Positions 22,701 through 30,232 of a stretch of DNA of 64,000 bases are shown here, piece by piece. How positions within the stretch are numbered: the first letter of the stretch is position 1; each line of letters opens with the position of its first letter. The notes beneath the pieces were generated by a model. The model saw only the letters and a list, made by a program, of their open reading frames with translations. It was not told the origin of the DNA and did no database searches. The stretch spans positions 23,073,127 through 23,137,126 of the forward strand of contig NC_088297.1 of assembly GCF_032854445.1 (NCBI RefSeq). The letters are read 5' to 3'. Origin of the DNA: Liolophura sinensis (taxonomy: Eukaryota; Mollusca; Polyplacophora; Chitonida; Chitonidae). The position numbers and the translations under genes were made by a program.

Positions 22701-23343
22701 GTAGCCAAGCGATGTAATAAGGAAATGCTATCTCGTTGTCCATTACCTCGCTGTGGCGTGGCCTCGCCGCATCACAGCCACATATATGAACAGTTGCAAT
22801 CTAAGCGCATCTGAGATACACATTTTATTGTCGACAAGTTATATGATATCATACTACACGATTTGAGTACTGATTTCACTCATTCGCCAAGACAATACCT
22901 TGCATCTTTCCAAATTTCCAACTGTTCACTGTTTTTCTTTGAATGATTCCGCCTTATCTTCATACTTTATATACTTTCTTAGTTATTTGGTAGTTCATGT
23001 TAAACTTCTTCCCAAGAATTGGTCTTGCGATTATTCACCTGGAACGTCCAGCTTGGTTGACGGCTGGTATACGAATATCTGTTTCGACGCATAGATTAAC
23101 TACCTCGACATTAGTTGATTTCACAAATCCTTGTCATACCCTTATTGTGTAGTTCTACAACCAGAACTCACCTAACTGGTCCACGGTAATTCGCCGGCTA
23201 TGCGGAATTTCACTCTTCACCAAGGTACCAGTTAAAGTCCTTGAGGGCAGGACGTGGTTTGCTGTCAGGTCGACCACGGCAGGGAAGGGAAATGATTCTC
23301 ACCGGCGTACCCCATCACCTCCTCCGGCATTTCCGTCGGGAAT
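10659..23343 (-). CDS. Ig-superfamily membrane protein, L1/neuroglian-like (eight exons seen)
   Basis: Eight - strand exons join in frame: 23343-23172, 20352-20221, 19463-19361, 18589-18408, 16671-16543, 15111-14974, 12649-12314 and 10793-10659. They encode four Ig domains then one membrane span, so this is a type I cell-surface receptor or adhesion molecule. The first Ig contains GNLHFLPLTVNDSAK and YNCSVFN, like the second Ig of L1/neuroglian proteins. After the membrane span comes RNEGGVYLG, similar to the L1-family juxtamembrane RNRGGKY type. No fibronectin III domains are seen, unlike classical L1. Signal peptide and earlier Ig exons would lie beyond the gap at 24.3 kb; cytoplasmic-tail exons below 10.65 kb were not found. 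L1-family membership is inference. Confidence 0.75.
11108..11845. mobile_element. MITE with about 95-bp inverted ends, copy 1
   Basis: The left end (11,108-11,205) and right end (11,752-11,845) are inverted copies sharing blocks such as GGGAAGTACAGAGGTGTT and CTTATGGAAC. A related copy lies at 45,770-46,035. There is no coding capacity. It sits in the intron between the membrane-span exon and the fourth Ig exon. Confidence 0.7.
11850..12195. repeat. 69-bp minisatellite, five copies
   Basis: The period is exactly 69 bp (for example CGACTTTTG at 11,862 and 11,931). Because 69 is a multiple of three, the - strand is open for 128 codons as a 23-residue repeat (LLRHAQQKSRQRGSEL core). It lies in an intron on the same strand as the Ig gene. 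I see no splice sites that would make it an exon. Confidence 0.88.
12314..12649 (-). CDS. Ig domain 4 exon, no first cysteine
   Basis: The acceptor TTGTCTGCAG and the donor GTAAGT bound a 336-nt exon, phase 1 to phase 1, holding a whole Ig domain. The W is in KYIWHHANF and the second Cys in GEYVCEVTV. At the place of the first Cys the sequence reads GHLNVSATVD, so the core disulphide is missing. The C-terminal strand is TKRLKFTVT. It is the membrane-proximal Ig. Confidence 0.8.
12690..13020 (-). repeat. SINE family B copy, inverted
   Basis: Reads tail-first: GAATGCTTGGGGTTTAACGT, CAGTCATATGACGACGAGGA, then the head with the B-box-like CCCAGGTTTGATTCTGGG. It is close to full length and lies in an Ig-gene intron. 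Confidence 0.78.
13225..13440 (+). other. Possible first exon or retrocopy on + strand, unproven
   Basis: A frame begins ATGGCTGCCTTTGACTTC in good start context (CACAAGATGG), 40 bp downstream of a perfect CRE (TGACGTCA at about 13,187). The first 70 or so residues (MAAFDFNYVTTDSLENILMT...) look like a charged protein start. It then runs into a minisatellite. A possible donor is CAACTG-GTACAAG at about 13,424. It is antisense inside an Ig-gene intron. No family recognised. Confidence 0.25.
13430..14700. repeat. 36-bp minisatellite in Ig-gene intron
   Basis: About 34 units of roughly 36 bp (CTTCTCCAAACATCGTCTTT, then CAACTTTTACAAGACAA) alternate between two subtypes, one with ACAAGACAACTT and one with AAAAGACGATCT. 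No coding meaning. Confidence 0.92.
14974..15111 (-). CDS. Ig domain 3, second-half exon
   Basis: The acceptor is CTTTTTACAG and the donor GTGAGT; 138 nt, phase 1 to phase 1. It encodes DKRIYESRDTLVVNNVQKP, the second Cys in FSIQCHVTKDN, and the last strand DATLTVI. Joined to 16671-16543 it completes one Ig domain. Confidence 0.8.
15585..15722. repeat. Two-copy tandem duplication, about 60 bp
   Basis: TTAGCACTCCATCAATGCCA ... ACAAGCTCATGCTACTT occurs twice in a row with small changes. Confidence 0.75.
16123..16254 (-). repeat. SINE family A, 3' half
   Basis: Tail-first blocks TTGATTGGTGTTTTGCG, GACGGCGGTCAGCATTATAG and ACGACCATCCGCAGGTTGCT. It lies 130 bp from an inverted fragment at 16,386-16,472. 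Confidence 0.85.
16386..16472 (+). repeat. SINE family A, 3' end
   Basis: CGGTTTCCTCCCACTATAAT, GCTGACCGTAGTCGTATATC and AACACCAATCAAATAAATAA. It faces the copy at 16,123-16,254. Confidence 0.8.
16543..16671 (-). CDS. Ig domain 3, first-half exon
   Basis: The acceptor is TCTCTGTAG and the donor GTGAGG; 129 nt, phase 1 to phase 1. It encodes LPEGSTQEFQCFVNE with the first Ig Cys and DIAWFINDKPV with the core Trp, a typical I-set pattern. The join to the next exon restores a GAG codon. Confidence 0.82.
17228..17440 (+). repeat. SINE family A copy, full length
   Basis: GGGGCCTCCGTGGCCTAGTT head, B-box-like GAGTTCAAGTCC, GATGGTCGTGGGTTTCCCC, CGTCGTCGTATAAGTG, and tail AACACCAATCAAATAAATAA. Confidence 0.88.
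18408..18589 (-). CDS. Ig domain 2, second-half exon
   Basis: The acceptor ends TTCATAG; the donor is GTAAGT; 182 nt, phase 2 to phase 1. It encodes EVTWIPPGGSL with the core Trp and DEGIYACKAKNSGGEVKQ with the second Cys. The phase-2 junction matches the exon upstream (GGC CA + C), which confirms the join. Confidence 0.83.
19151..19178 (+). repeat. SINE family A head fragment
   Basis: Only GGGGCCTCCGTGGCTCAGTT and a few more bases remain. Confidence 0.6.
19361..19463 (-). CDS. Ig domain 2, first-half exon
   Basis: The acceptor is TGTTTCCAG and the donor GTAAGT; 103 nt, phase 1 to phase 2. It encodes SATLNAGDWLELQCIADG, with the first Ig Cys followed by the usual small residues before the Pro-rich turn that starts the next exon. 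Confidence 0.8.
19820..20158. mobile_element. MITE family D, copy 1
   Basis: The ends are inverted: GGAAACACTAAAATGAAGTA at the left, and TATATACTTCGTTTTAAAGTGG at the right after GGACTGTTTTTAATGTTC. Related copies are at 38,660-39,050, 53,487-53,825 and a fragment at 41,695-41,775. Confidence 0.6.
20221..20352 (-). CDS. Ig domain 1, second-half exon (L1-like)
   Basis: The acceptor is TCCTGTTGACAG and the donor GTATCC; 132 nt, phase 1 to phase 1. It encodes NLHFLPLTVNDSAKDNAMYN, then a Cys, SVFNAESRARVYG and the closing strand TKLTVIS. The G-N-L-x-F motif followed by D-S and Y-x-C is the signature of the second Ig of the L1/neuroglian group. Confidence 0.8.
21451..21705 (-). repeat. SINE family A copy, full length
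   Basis: A complete inverted copy from a T-run tail to the head GAGCCACGGAGGCCCC. The flanks GCAAGCTATT and GCAAGCTTTC suggest a 7-bp target duplication GCAAGCT. An A-box match (TGGCTCAGTCGG) is visible on the - strand. Confidence 0.9.
22330..22780. repeat. About 75-bp minisatellite
   Basis: Six imperfect units with CATTACCTCGCTCCGGTGAG, GCCTCGCTGCCTCGAGGTAG and AAGCGATGTAACAAGGATAT. Confidence 0.88.
23172..23343 (-). pseudogene. Ig domain 1, first-half exon with a broken frame
   Basis: The donor GTGAGT (23,171) joins correctly to the next exon, giving SRRITVDQLGNLHF. The likely acceptor is TTGTTCAG at 23,344. Inside, the frame that starts FPTEMPEEVMGYAGEN stops after about 25 codons. A second frame reaches the donor, and a third contains DFNWYLGEE, the expected core-Trp segment. 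At least one indel is needed, so the exon is decayed, mis-sequenced, or split by a very short intron. The gap lies 1 kb away, so assembly quality may be poor here. Confidence 0.5.
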
Positions 23344-23514
23344 CTGAACAAGTCTGATGAAAGAAGCCTATTGTTTTAAGTCAGAACTTATTGAAGTGGT
23401 CAAAGTAACAATCTCACTATGCAACTTTAGTGACGGCGTCTTCTGTCAGACTTCCCTCGATCTCACATTTCGTGAGGTCACGGTGTTACATGTACATGTG
23501 CATAAAAATACACG

Positions 23515-24310
23515 AGTAATTTTATAGACATGTCAGGAATAGGCATTAGACATGACATGAGTTGGTAATAAACGTGTCAGGAATTGACAATAAACATGTC
23601 AGGAATTGGTATTAGACATGTCAGGAATCGGCAACAGATATGACAGGAAAGGGCATTCGACATGTCAAAAATTGTCAATAAACATGTCAGGAATTGGTAT
23701 TAGACATTATAGGAATTGGCAACAAACGTGTCAGGAATTGGCAACAGACGTGTCAGGAATTGGCAACAGACGTGTCAGGAATTGGCAACACATCAGGGCT
23801 TGGCATTGGACATGACAGGAATTGGTAACACACGTCAGGAATTGACATTAGACATGTCGGGAATTGGCCCTTAGACGTGACAAGAATTTTTAAATAGACA
23901 TGTCAGGAATTGGCAATAGGCATGACAGGAATTGGCATTAGACATGACAGGAGTTGGCAATAGACATTTCGGGAATTAGCATTAGACATGTCAGGAATTG
24001 GCAATAGACATCTGCGAAATTGGCAATGGACATGTCAGTAATTGACATAGACATGTGAGGAATTGGCATTAGATGACAAAAATTGGCAAAAGACATGTCA
24101 GAAATAGACATAGACGTGTCAGGAATTGGCAGTAGACATGTCAGGAATTGGCCTTAGACATGACAGGAATTGGCAGTAGACATGTCAGAAATTGGCCTTA
24201 GACATGACAGGAATGGCGTTAGACATTGCCAAGAATTTACAATATACATGTCAGGGGTAGGCAACAGACATGTCAGAAACTGGCAATAGCCAGGGTCAGG
24301 AACTGGGTTT
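23515..24310. repeat. 22-bp minisatellite running into the gap
   Basis: About 35 units of GACATGTCAGGAATTGGCAATA with variants. The array continues up to the N run, so the gap probably exists because the array could not be assembled. Confidence 0.92.
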
Positions 24311-24510
24311 NNNNNNNNNNNNNNNNNNNNNNNNNNNNNNNNNNNNNNNNNNNNNNNNNNNNNNNNNNNNNNNNNNNNNNNNNNNNNNNNNNNNNNNNNN
24401 NNNNNNNNNNNNNNNNNNNNNNNNNNNNNNNNNNNNNNNNNNNNNNNNNNNNNNNNNNNNNNNNNNNNNNNNNNNNNNNNNNNNNNNNNNNNNNNNNNNN
24501 NNNNNNNNNN
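24311..24510. other. Assembly gap, 200 N
   Basis: Exactly 200 N, a standard placeholder length. Sequence type changes across it: minisatellite on the left, Polinton-like coding DNA on the right. The two sides may not be truly adjacent. Confidence 0.99.
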
Positions 24511-25561
24511 TAAGTTTATACTTGTCAATGGGCGTCTGCGACTCGTGAATTACCCAGAACTGGAACTCACCAACGAAAAGAATGGCGAACCGCTAGCCCT
24601 CACAACAATCGCCCGGAGAGGAGGAGGGAGAAGGACTGTTACGAGTGTGGATGGGCTGGGCTTTGTAGACTGGAATGGAGAAAGCAGAGTAAAAAACAGA
24701 AAACAGCCATCGTTGCATCCAGCAGCAGTTGCAGCTCTGGAGACAGCGAGTTCAGAACTAGGTGCCGCGGCTGAAGGATTTAAACCAAGCAGCGAAAAAG
24801 GTCGCTGATGCAGTCCACACACTGGAAACAAGCTTGACGGATAGTGAGGTCGGGCGGGTTATTGAAACGATGAACAACACTCCTCTTCCCATACAAGAGA
24901 TGAACGACCCTCCTCTTCCCATGGGAGAACTTCTGAGGCTTAACAAGGCACTGCAGACCTTGGAAGGCGAACACGCGTATAAACAACGCCAGGCTGTCAA
25001 AATTAGATATGGAAATCGCAGAAGAAAAAACAGAAGTTGGGAGAGGCCCCTAATGATGATAATAATAAAGACTTGCGGAGACGGATCGAAGCCCGGATAA
25101 AAAATTTCGAGGACGATAGGGTGAACCGGCTTGAAGCAACCTCTTTAACGGCTGAAGCTCTGCGCCACGCAAATACACCGCATCAAGCAGACGATCGATC
25201 GCATCCTACACAAGGATACCACTCTGGCCGAGCGCGTCCGCACCCTCTTCCGGGGGCAGGGAATAACAGTGGTCTCCATTCTCACGGCATTTGGGATGGC
25301 GATCTCGACACTGGGGCTAGCGATAAAGTTGGCGCTGACTGGCGGGTCCGGCGGGGCATCCAGCCAACACCACCTCCACCCGACGGGCGTGGTCTTAAAG
25401 AATGGGTGATAAAGCATCTCCAGTCCCTGGTGCGCGCCCTTGGCAAGCTGGCTGGGAAGGCTGCCGCTGCGATTCCGGGTATTATTGGCAGTATCGTGTC
25501 CTGGCTACTGAACCTTCTCGGAAAGCAGCTGGGTGGCTGGCCGATATTGTCTGGGCTCTAG
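24511..25561 (+). pseudogene. Coiled-coil plus hydrophobic protein of the Polinton-like element, frameshifted
   Basis: A coding trace in three consecutive reading frames with at least four shifts between 24.75 and 25.37 kb. In order: a region with FILVNGRLRL and LALTTIARRGG just after the gap; a charged helical region (LKDLNQAAKKVADAVHTLE, LNKALQTLEGEHAYK); a very hydrophobic stretch (GITVVSILTAFGMAIS); and a C-terminal glycine/alanine-rich hydrophobic part (LAGKAAAAIPGIIGSIVSWL) before a stop at 25,561. I recall similar uncharacterised proteins, recurrent in invertebrate genomes, from memory only. A membrane-active structural protein of a virus-like particle is plausible but is inference. 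The 5' end is lost in the gap. Confidence 0.6.
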
Positions 25562-25728
25562 TCATCGCAGTAGGTGCCTAATGCTCGTGGCTGTTCGCAA
25601 TTATTTAACGCATAGTCCGCAGAAGCAGTAAGCCGATACCAACCCCAGCGACGACGATGGCTGTCTTCTCCGCATCGTGATTCTTTAGGGGTTCGACGGC
25701 GGTGGGTGGTGGGACGCTTTCTTGTGGC

Positions 25729-26953
25729 TCAACGAGGGAAGGTGGGTGGGACGCTTTCTTGCACCTTAACGTGGGAAGGTGGTGGGACGCTTTCTTGTGG
25801 CTTAACGATCCCGTGGAAAGGTGCGCGCTTGTGCAAAGTGGGTGGTACTTTAGCGTTCACACCCTCATTGGCGCCTAGCTTCTGGTCCTCTGTGGCCACG
25901 ACGATTTTGTTGTTGTAGTTCGCCACATGGCCGATTTGCAGAAGCATGTCGCTGGGGGGCCATATATAGGCCTATGCCATACACAAAGTCTACAGCGCTC
26001 CCGGCATACTGTAGCACGTTCTGGTAGCGTTTGATAGCAGACGGAAGGTCGATCGAAGAGGAAATAGCGTCTTCAACGTTCGCGGCAAACTGTTTTTGTG
26101 CGTCAAAGGCTGTGCCCGTGCCTAGAATACGCGCCCTTGTATGCGCTTGGGAGCCTAGAAAAGCCCGCACGTATGTCCAGATGGAATCGTTTTAGGCGCT
26201 CTACGCCCAGCTGCGTGAATCCTTGGGATTTGTCGGCAATGAGCGACGCCGAAGCCTCCTCGGCGTCCTGCTGGATGTAGTCGACGTGGAGCGCTGTAGG
26301 CTTTCTAGAGAACGACATCCTGCTCGGATCGAAGGTCCCATCGCCAACGGGGCTGTAACCCGTTCTCGTGATATAGTAATATGCCACTCCGAGGCCGTGA
26401 TTCACCCGCCTGCGCCTCCAGTCTGTGTGCTTATCTACGCGGAATTCCCTACAAATCCTCTCATAGGCCCTCTCGTCGTGAGGTTTTTGAATGCCGCCCA
26501 CGCTCTGTCTTGCGGCAGTGGGGCCTGGATCTCTTCCAAGATCCGCCTAACTTGGTAATACACATGGAACATGTACAGAGCCCTTATTTGTTTGTCGGGG
26601 GCGAGAAGATGGTCTTTTACAGAGACGCCGCAGCCCGTGGTTGCGCACCAGACCGCGAAGTTCACTTGGTTCTGCCAGAATTGCATAGGATTGATGTTCC
26701 AGGCCCGAACAATGTCATTGCTGGTTATCTGTGGCAGCCGGTACTTGGCCAACATATCTGTGAACTGGACTGGAAAGGCCTTCTTTTCATCGATGTAGAT
26801 GTCAAATCGCGTGAGCTGCTCTGCGTGGGTTTGGATACTATGAAATGCCCCGGCCTTGTAAGTGGCCTTTCTATTGAACCTATAAGCGTCGCTGTTCATC
26901 GTGGCTAAAATGTTCATCACATTGTCTGACATTCTAAACGGGGCACAGCACAC
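25729..26953 (-). pseudogene. Large conserved protein of the Polinton-like element, frameshifted
   Basis: A - strand coding trace of about 400 residues in four pieces: 26,953-26,435 (FRMSDNVMNILATMNSDAYR at the start, then QFTDMLAKYRLPQITSND and NFAVWCATTGCGVSVKDHLL), 26,501-26,103 (CREFRVDKHTDWRRRRVNHG), 26,170-25,865 (ILGTGTAFDAQKQFAANVED) and 25,947-25,729. The shifts lie near 26,450, 26,190 and 25,950; the 26,190 one is at an AAAA run. The family is one I recall as repeated, uncharacterised and element-linked in invertebrate genomes. A structural (capsid-related) role is possible from position but nothing in the sequence proves it. Confidence 0.6.
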
Positions 26954-27240
26954 GCTGCCTCATGCCCTTAACAACCTCGACGGCCGTCTTAAAACCGCCC
27001 TTCGCGCGATAACCTTCTACCAGGCCTGGGTAAATATCCCCACCGGAGTGGGCTTCTTGCTTGAGCGCAAACGTGTGGAAGTGCTGACGGGCTACTACAA
27101 TGCCTGTACGCTGGACAAGGACATATTCCGCCCGCATGGGGTTTCTTTGGGATTGAATGAAGCCACGGGTCGCTTAGTCCTTACCCTCCCTAAAAATTCC
27201 ATCATAACGCTCCCACCGACAGGCTCTACGGTTCATAACA
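26901..27240 (+). pseudogene. Conserved element protein, likely truncated
   Basis: The frame starts at 26,901 (or at Met 26,910, MFITLSDILNGAQHTLPHAL) and stays conserved-looking through ITFYQAWVNIPTG, GYYNACTLDKDIFRPHGVSL and NEATGRLVLTLP to about 27,225. After that, up to the stop at 27,470, it becomes low complexity and ends in a GCCA microsatellite, so the native C-terminus seems lost. Beta-rich spacing would fit a minor structural protein, but this is inference. Its start overlaps, head to head, the start of the - strand gene ending at 26,953. Confidence 0.55.
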
Positions 27241-27410
27241 CCGACCCTCTCCCTGCAGCAGTGAGCCTTCCTGGGCGAACAGTGTTGCAAAGACACGCTG
27301 AGCGATCCTACCCACCAGCCGGCCCGCATTCAGGCCAACAATGTTGTCAGCTGTACTTTGTTTTGACACGTGGTTTTTGTTTTGATCGGCTGCGCCTTGT
27401 ATACATTGTT

Positions 27411-27468
27411 GCCAGCCAGCCAGCCAGCCAGCCAGCCGGTGCACCAGCCAGCCAGCCAGCTGGGAAGT
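27411..27468. repeat. GCCA microsatellite
   Basis: About 13 GCCA units with one interruption, at the decayed end of the preceding reading frame. Confidence 0.95.
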
Positions 27469-27734
27469 AGACCCTTATACATGTCACCTACATGGAGTGG
27501 AAACCATATCTACACACCATCTACTTGTGATAGAAAACACATCTACATACCACCTACATGGAGTAGACCCTATCCCCTCAATGAGGAGCCGATGGGCGAA
27601 CCTAAATTATTTTTAATACATAATACATAGGAGCTATCTGGATAGATATCAGCCCTAGCATGACACACTGACCCAGTCCATAAAAAAAGAAACACAAAAG
27701 CCGGGGTTGACTCCAAAAAAAACGGTATTATTAT

Positions 27735-28032
27735 TTACAGCAATGTACAGGTATGTAACACGGAGCGTTGATATACCTCTGTGTGGTTGGGAGGGAGTCG
27801 GACTTCGTACATTAACGTGGGACGAACAATCTCTACGTAATACGCTCGAATGGGTCGGGAATCCTTGACATGCTGACAGACGTCTTCAGTGTACGCTCGC
27901 AGCACCTGCAGTCGCCCCTCATTGACCCTACCATCCGCAAACATACTACGAAGTACACCCGTGTAGCTTTGTAGGTCGGTGACGACAGCTACCCAGTCTT
28001 TCCATTGAGGCGTTGTACGGAGCTTCGCCAGG
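27735..28032 (-). CDS. Unrecognised C-terminal exon in the element
   Basis: An open frame of about 98 codons runs from a good acceptor (TTTATGTCTTTTCTAG at 28,033) to a stop at 27,735, beginning LAKLRTTPQWKDWVAVVTDL and continuing through TEDVCQHVKDSRPIRAYYVE. The phase (one leftover base) fits a small upstream frame at 28,393-28,301. I do not recognise it. It could be an element gene with introns or a captured host exon. Confidence 0.4.
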
Positions 28033-28107
28033 CTAGAAAAGACATAAAGAAGACACCGTCGTCATTCTAATGCCGTCACCGACCGAACCCTATCCACATC
28101 AATCAAA

Positions 28108-28109
28108 CT

Positions 28110-28152
<43 letters not shown>
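28108..28152. repeat. GATA microsatellite
   Basis: About ten GATA units (TAGATAGATAGATAGATAGA), within the putative intron between 28,301 and 28,032. Confidence 0.97.
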
Positions 28153-28300
28153 TCACTTAACAACAGGTAAGACATAACCAACACAAAAGACCAGGGTGAA
28201 ATTTTAACCTGAAAACTTTTTTTCGAACTCGAACAGTGAAGGCATGAACGAATCAACGAATGAATAAATGCATGCTGTATGTGTCCATTATTTTTTTCAC

Positions 28301-28393
28301 GGTGAGATATGTCTCGTCATGACGGTTGAATCACCAAAATGATAGTCCCGACACTGGTCAATGTTTATAACGCACACCACCCTAGTCACCTCC
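28301..28393 (-). CDS. Possible small exon upstream of 27,735-28,032
   Basis: The acceptor is TGTTTTTACAG and the donor GTGAAA; 93 nt, phase 2 to phase 2, open with EVTRVVCVINIDQCRDYHFG. The phase agrees with the exon at 28,032. The evidence is splice sites and openness only. Confidence 0.28.
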
Positions 28394-28510
28394 CTGTAAA
28401 AACACATAGGTAAAAAAAAAACAAGAATGAATGAAGGGAGAGGGGAAAAAAAGAAACAAAACAAAAAGTGGGTAAAAGTGGGTAAGGGTGGTGCGGTTAA
28501 AAAAAAACAC

Positions 28511-29577
28511 TCACTCAGTCATTGTCTGGGTGGCCTGGGCGGCCTGGGTGGCTTGGTTGTTAGGTAGGATTGTAGGCTTATCGTCAGGTACAGGGAGGTT
28601 GTTGGCTGTCATCAAATACTCCACGTACATCTGGGCGAATGCCGGGTCCGATCTGTTGATCGGCGTCTCATTTAAAAACTGCCGCAGTTGGTCTTTCAAA
28701 CTCTTCTCCACAGCCCACGGGAGGGAGGCTGCCTTACGGGCCTGGCGCATGAACTTGACCAACACAGCTCCCTCTTTCAGGTAACGCATACGAGCCTCGT
28801 CCACGATACTCAGGGCCAGCTCTCGGTTCTCCAGCAAGGGAGGTCGGGGAGGAGATGGATCATTCGTGGTGTTGGTGGGTTGTTGACCGTACACATCGCG
28901 CTGTAACTTGAGGAGGTGGGGTTGGAGAGCCGCATCGTAAGTTTGCCATAGGAAGGCTGTTAGCGCCGTCTCAAGCTCTGGCTTTAACGGCTCCGCCTTT
29001 TCCACCTTTTCCACTGGGACGTCGGGGATGATGGGGGCAGTAGTAGCAGCAGCAGTCTCATCATCAGCAGTCACAGCAGCAGTCACAGCAGCAGTCAAAG
29101 CGGCACTCACAGCAACACTCACCTCTCCATTGTTCCCCTCCTCCTCCTCCTCCATCTCCATCCCCGGCTCTTGGTTGTCGTCGTTATCTCCAGCCTCTAC
29201 CACCACCAGCAACAAGGCGTCGATGTCGGGGATGGCCTGGACCAGTTTTTGCCAGTAAGTCCGGTACTTGAGCGTGATAGAGTACTCGTCGGGTAGAGTG
29301 GACCGTTCGGACGGTAGGCTCGCCATTTCTTCACATAAACATACAGGACACCCTCCGAGGTCGTCAGCGTGGACAGAAAGTACCCGTTGGATAACGGCTC
29401 CCGCACTGGTAAACCCGCCTCAGGTAGATCACCAGCCAGGGTCTTGAGCCGGATCCACCCCTCCCCGTCAAGCCTGACTCGTTTGGGTGGAGCGTTCGGG
29501 TTTGTAGGTGATACAGAAGCTGAGCGTTTCATTCTGATGGCAGCATGCAGGGGGTTCACGGTCGTAGAGCGTTTCAT
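28511..29577 (-). pseudogene. PC4-like DNA-binding protein of the Polinton-like element, one frameshift
   Basis: The likely start is Met at 29,577 (MKRSTTVNPLHAAIRMKRSA); longer in-frame starts exist up to 29,754. A basic N-terminal tail is followed at about residues 35-95 by a region resembling the PC4/p15 ssDNA-binding coactivator fold: GEGWIRLKTLAG, GVLYVYVKKWRAYRPNGPLY, ITLKYRTYWQKLVQAIPDID. The last block matches the PC4 pattern of a KGISL-type strand plus a helix ending in IPEID. One shift, near 29,300, separates this from the rest, which has an acidic stretch, an Ala/Thr-rich linker and a helical C-terminus to a stop at 28,511. PC4 proteins bind single-stranded DNA and help transcription or replication. 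The homology is read by eye. Confidence 0.55.
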
Positions 29578-29723
29578 CTCGGCAGGCAGGTAGGTAGTGT
29601 AGCAGACTCTCTCTTCTCTCTCTCTCCTCTCTCTCGGTAGGTCGGTAGGTCGGGTCGTCAGGAGGCTGGCAGGCAGGTAGGGCGTCAGGTAAATCTGAGG
29701 CTGCTGGTCGTCGTCTTCACCGG

Positions 29724-29768
29724 CTTTTATCCTATCCACGCGGAACTCAAGCACACGCTGATTGGTCC
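29724..29768 (-). promoter_or_regulatory. CCAAT and TATA-like promoter reading out of the inverted repeat
   Basis: On the - strand an inverted-repeat CCAAT box (GGACCAATC at 29,761-29,768) is followed about 30 bp later by GATAAAAG (29,724-29,731). The PC4-like start codon at 29,577 lies about 150 bp downstream. Spacing is as expected for a simple polymerase II promoter. Predicted from motifs only. Confidence 0.4.
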
Positions 29769-30129
29769 TTTTTTTCTTACATAACCCCCTTCTCGTCCGT
29801 TTTGGGGGTTATCCATTGGTCCGTGTTGGGGCAAATCCCGCTCACCCATCGGTCCGTTTTTGGCGACAAAGAGCTGTCCCACTCAACTTTACAAGCCGAC
29901 GTTTTGCCTCTTTTTTCATTCCCACTACCACCACTACTATACTGTACTCTATTATACTACACTCCACTCTAGTATACACACCCCGTCGTGGAAAAAACCC
30001 ACCATCACCACTACCTGACACACACTTGACACACCTCCGGGCTGGGTGTGACCCACACAAAAAACACGCTCCTGAAAACCACAAAAACTCACTCCTCAAT
30101 GCGACACCAATCGCGCATACTCTACTACT
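29763..30129. repeat. Polinton terminal inverted repeat, right end
   Basis: About 365 bp, inverted relative to 55,298-55,668 and roughly 94% identical by eye, with a few small indels. The outer terminus is 5'-AGTAGTAGAGTATGCG on the - strand. The inner part carries spaced repeats of the ACGGACCAATG type, i.e. CCAAT boxes. Confidence 0.88.
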
Positions 30130-30135
30130 TACCTC
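30130..30135. other. 6-bp target duplication TACCTC, right
   Basis: TACCTC directly follows the element end. The identical hexamer in the same orientation directly precedes the other element end (55,292-55,297). It is a direct repeat, not part of the inverted repeat. Confidence 0.75.
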
Positions 30136-30152
30136 AAATTCAGCAATATTTC

Positions 30153-30232
30153 GTATTTATTTATTTGATTGGTGTTTTTATGCCATACTCAAGATATTTC
30201 GCTCATATCTCGGCGGCTGACATTAAGAGGAA
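30153..30232 (-). repeat. SINE family A fragment
   Basis: TATTTATTTATTTGATTGGT, then CCATACTCAAGATATTTCGC, beginning about 20 bp outside the Polinton end. Confidence 0.75.

Larger units (their letters stand above)
24511..30129. mobile_element. Maverick/Polinton-like element, right-hand part
   Basis: It runs from the gap to a terminal inverted repeat whose outer end is CGCATACTCTACTACT at 30,129, followed by TACCTC. The same repeat, inverted, starts the element at 55,298. A long inverted repeat, a 6-bp flanking duplication and genes on both strands fit the Maverick/Polinton class of virus-related transposons. DNA polymerase B, integrase, packaging ATPase and protease, the class hallmarks, are not in this part; they would be beyond the gap or past 64 kb. 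Class assignment is therefore by structure and gene resemblance, not by hallmark genes. Confidence 0.65.

Noticed and set aside
24550-25417. Several - strand frames over the first element gene
   Set aside because: They lie opposite the coiled-coil protein and show no pattern of their own.
26381-26908. 175-codon + strand frame
   Set aside because: Antisense shadow of the conserved - strand element gene, whose residues carry the family-like pattern.
29762-30220. 152-codon frame across the Polinton end
   Set aside because: It runs through the inverted repeat, target duplication and a SINE, so it cannot be one gene.
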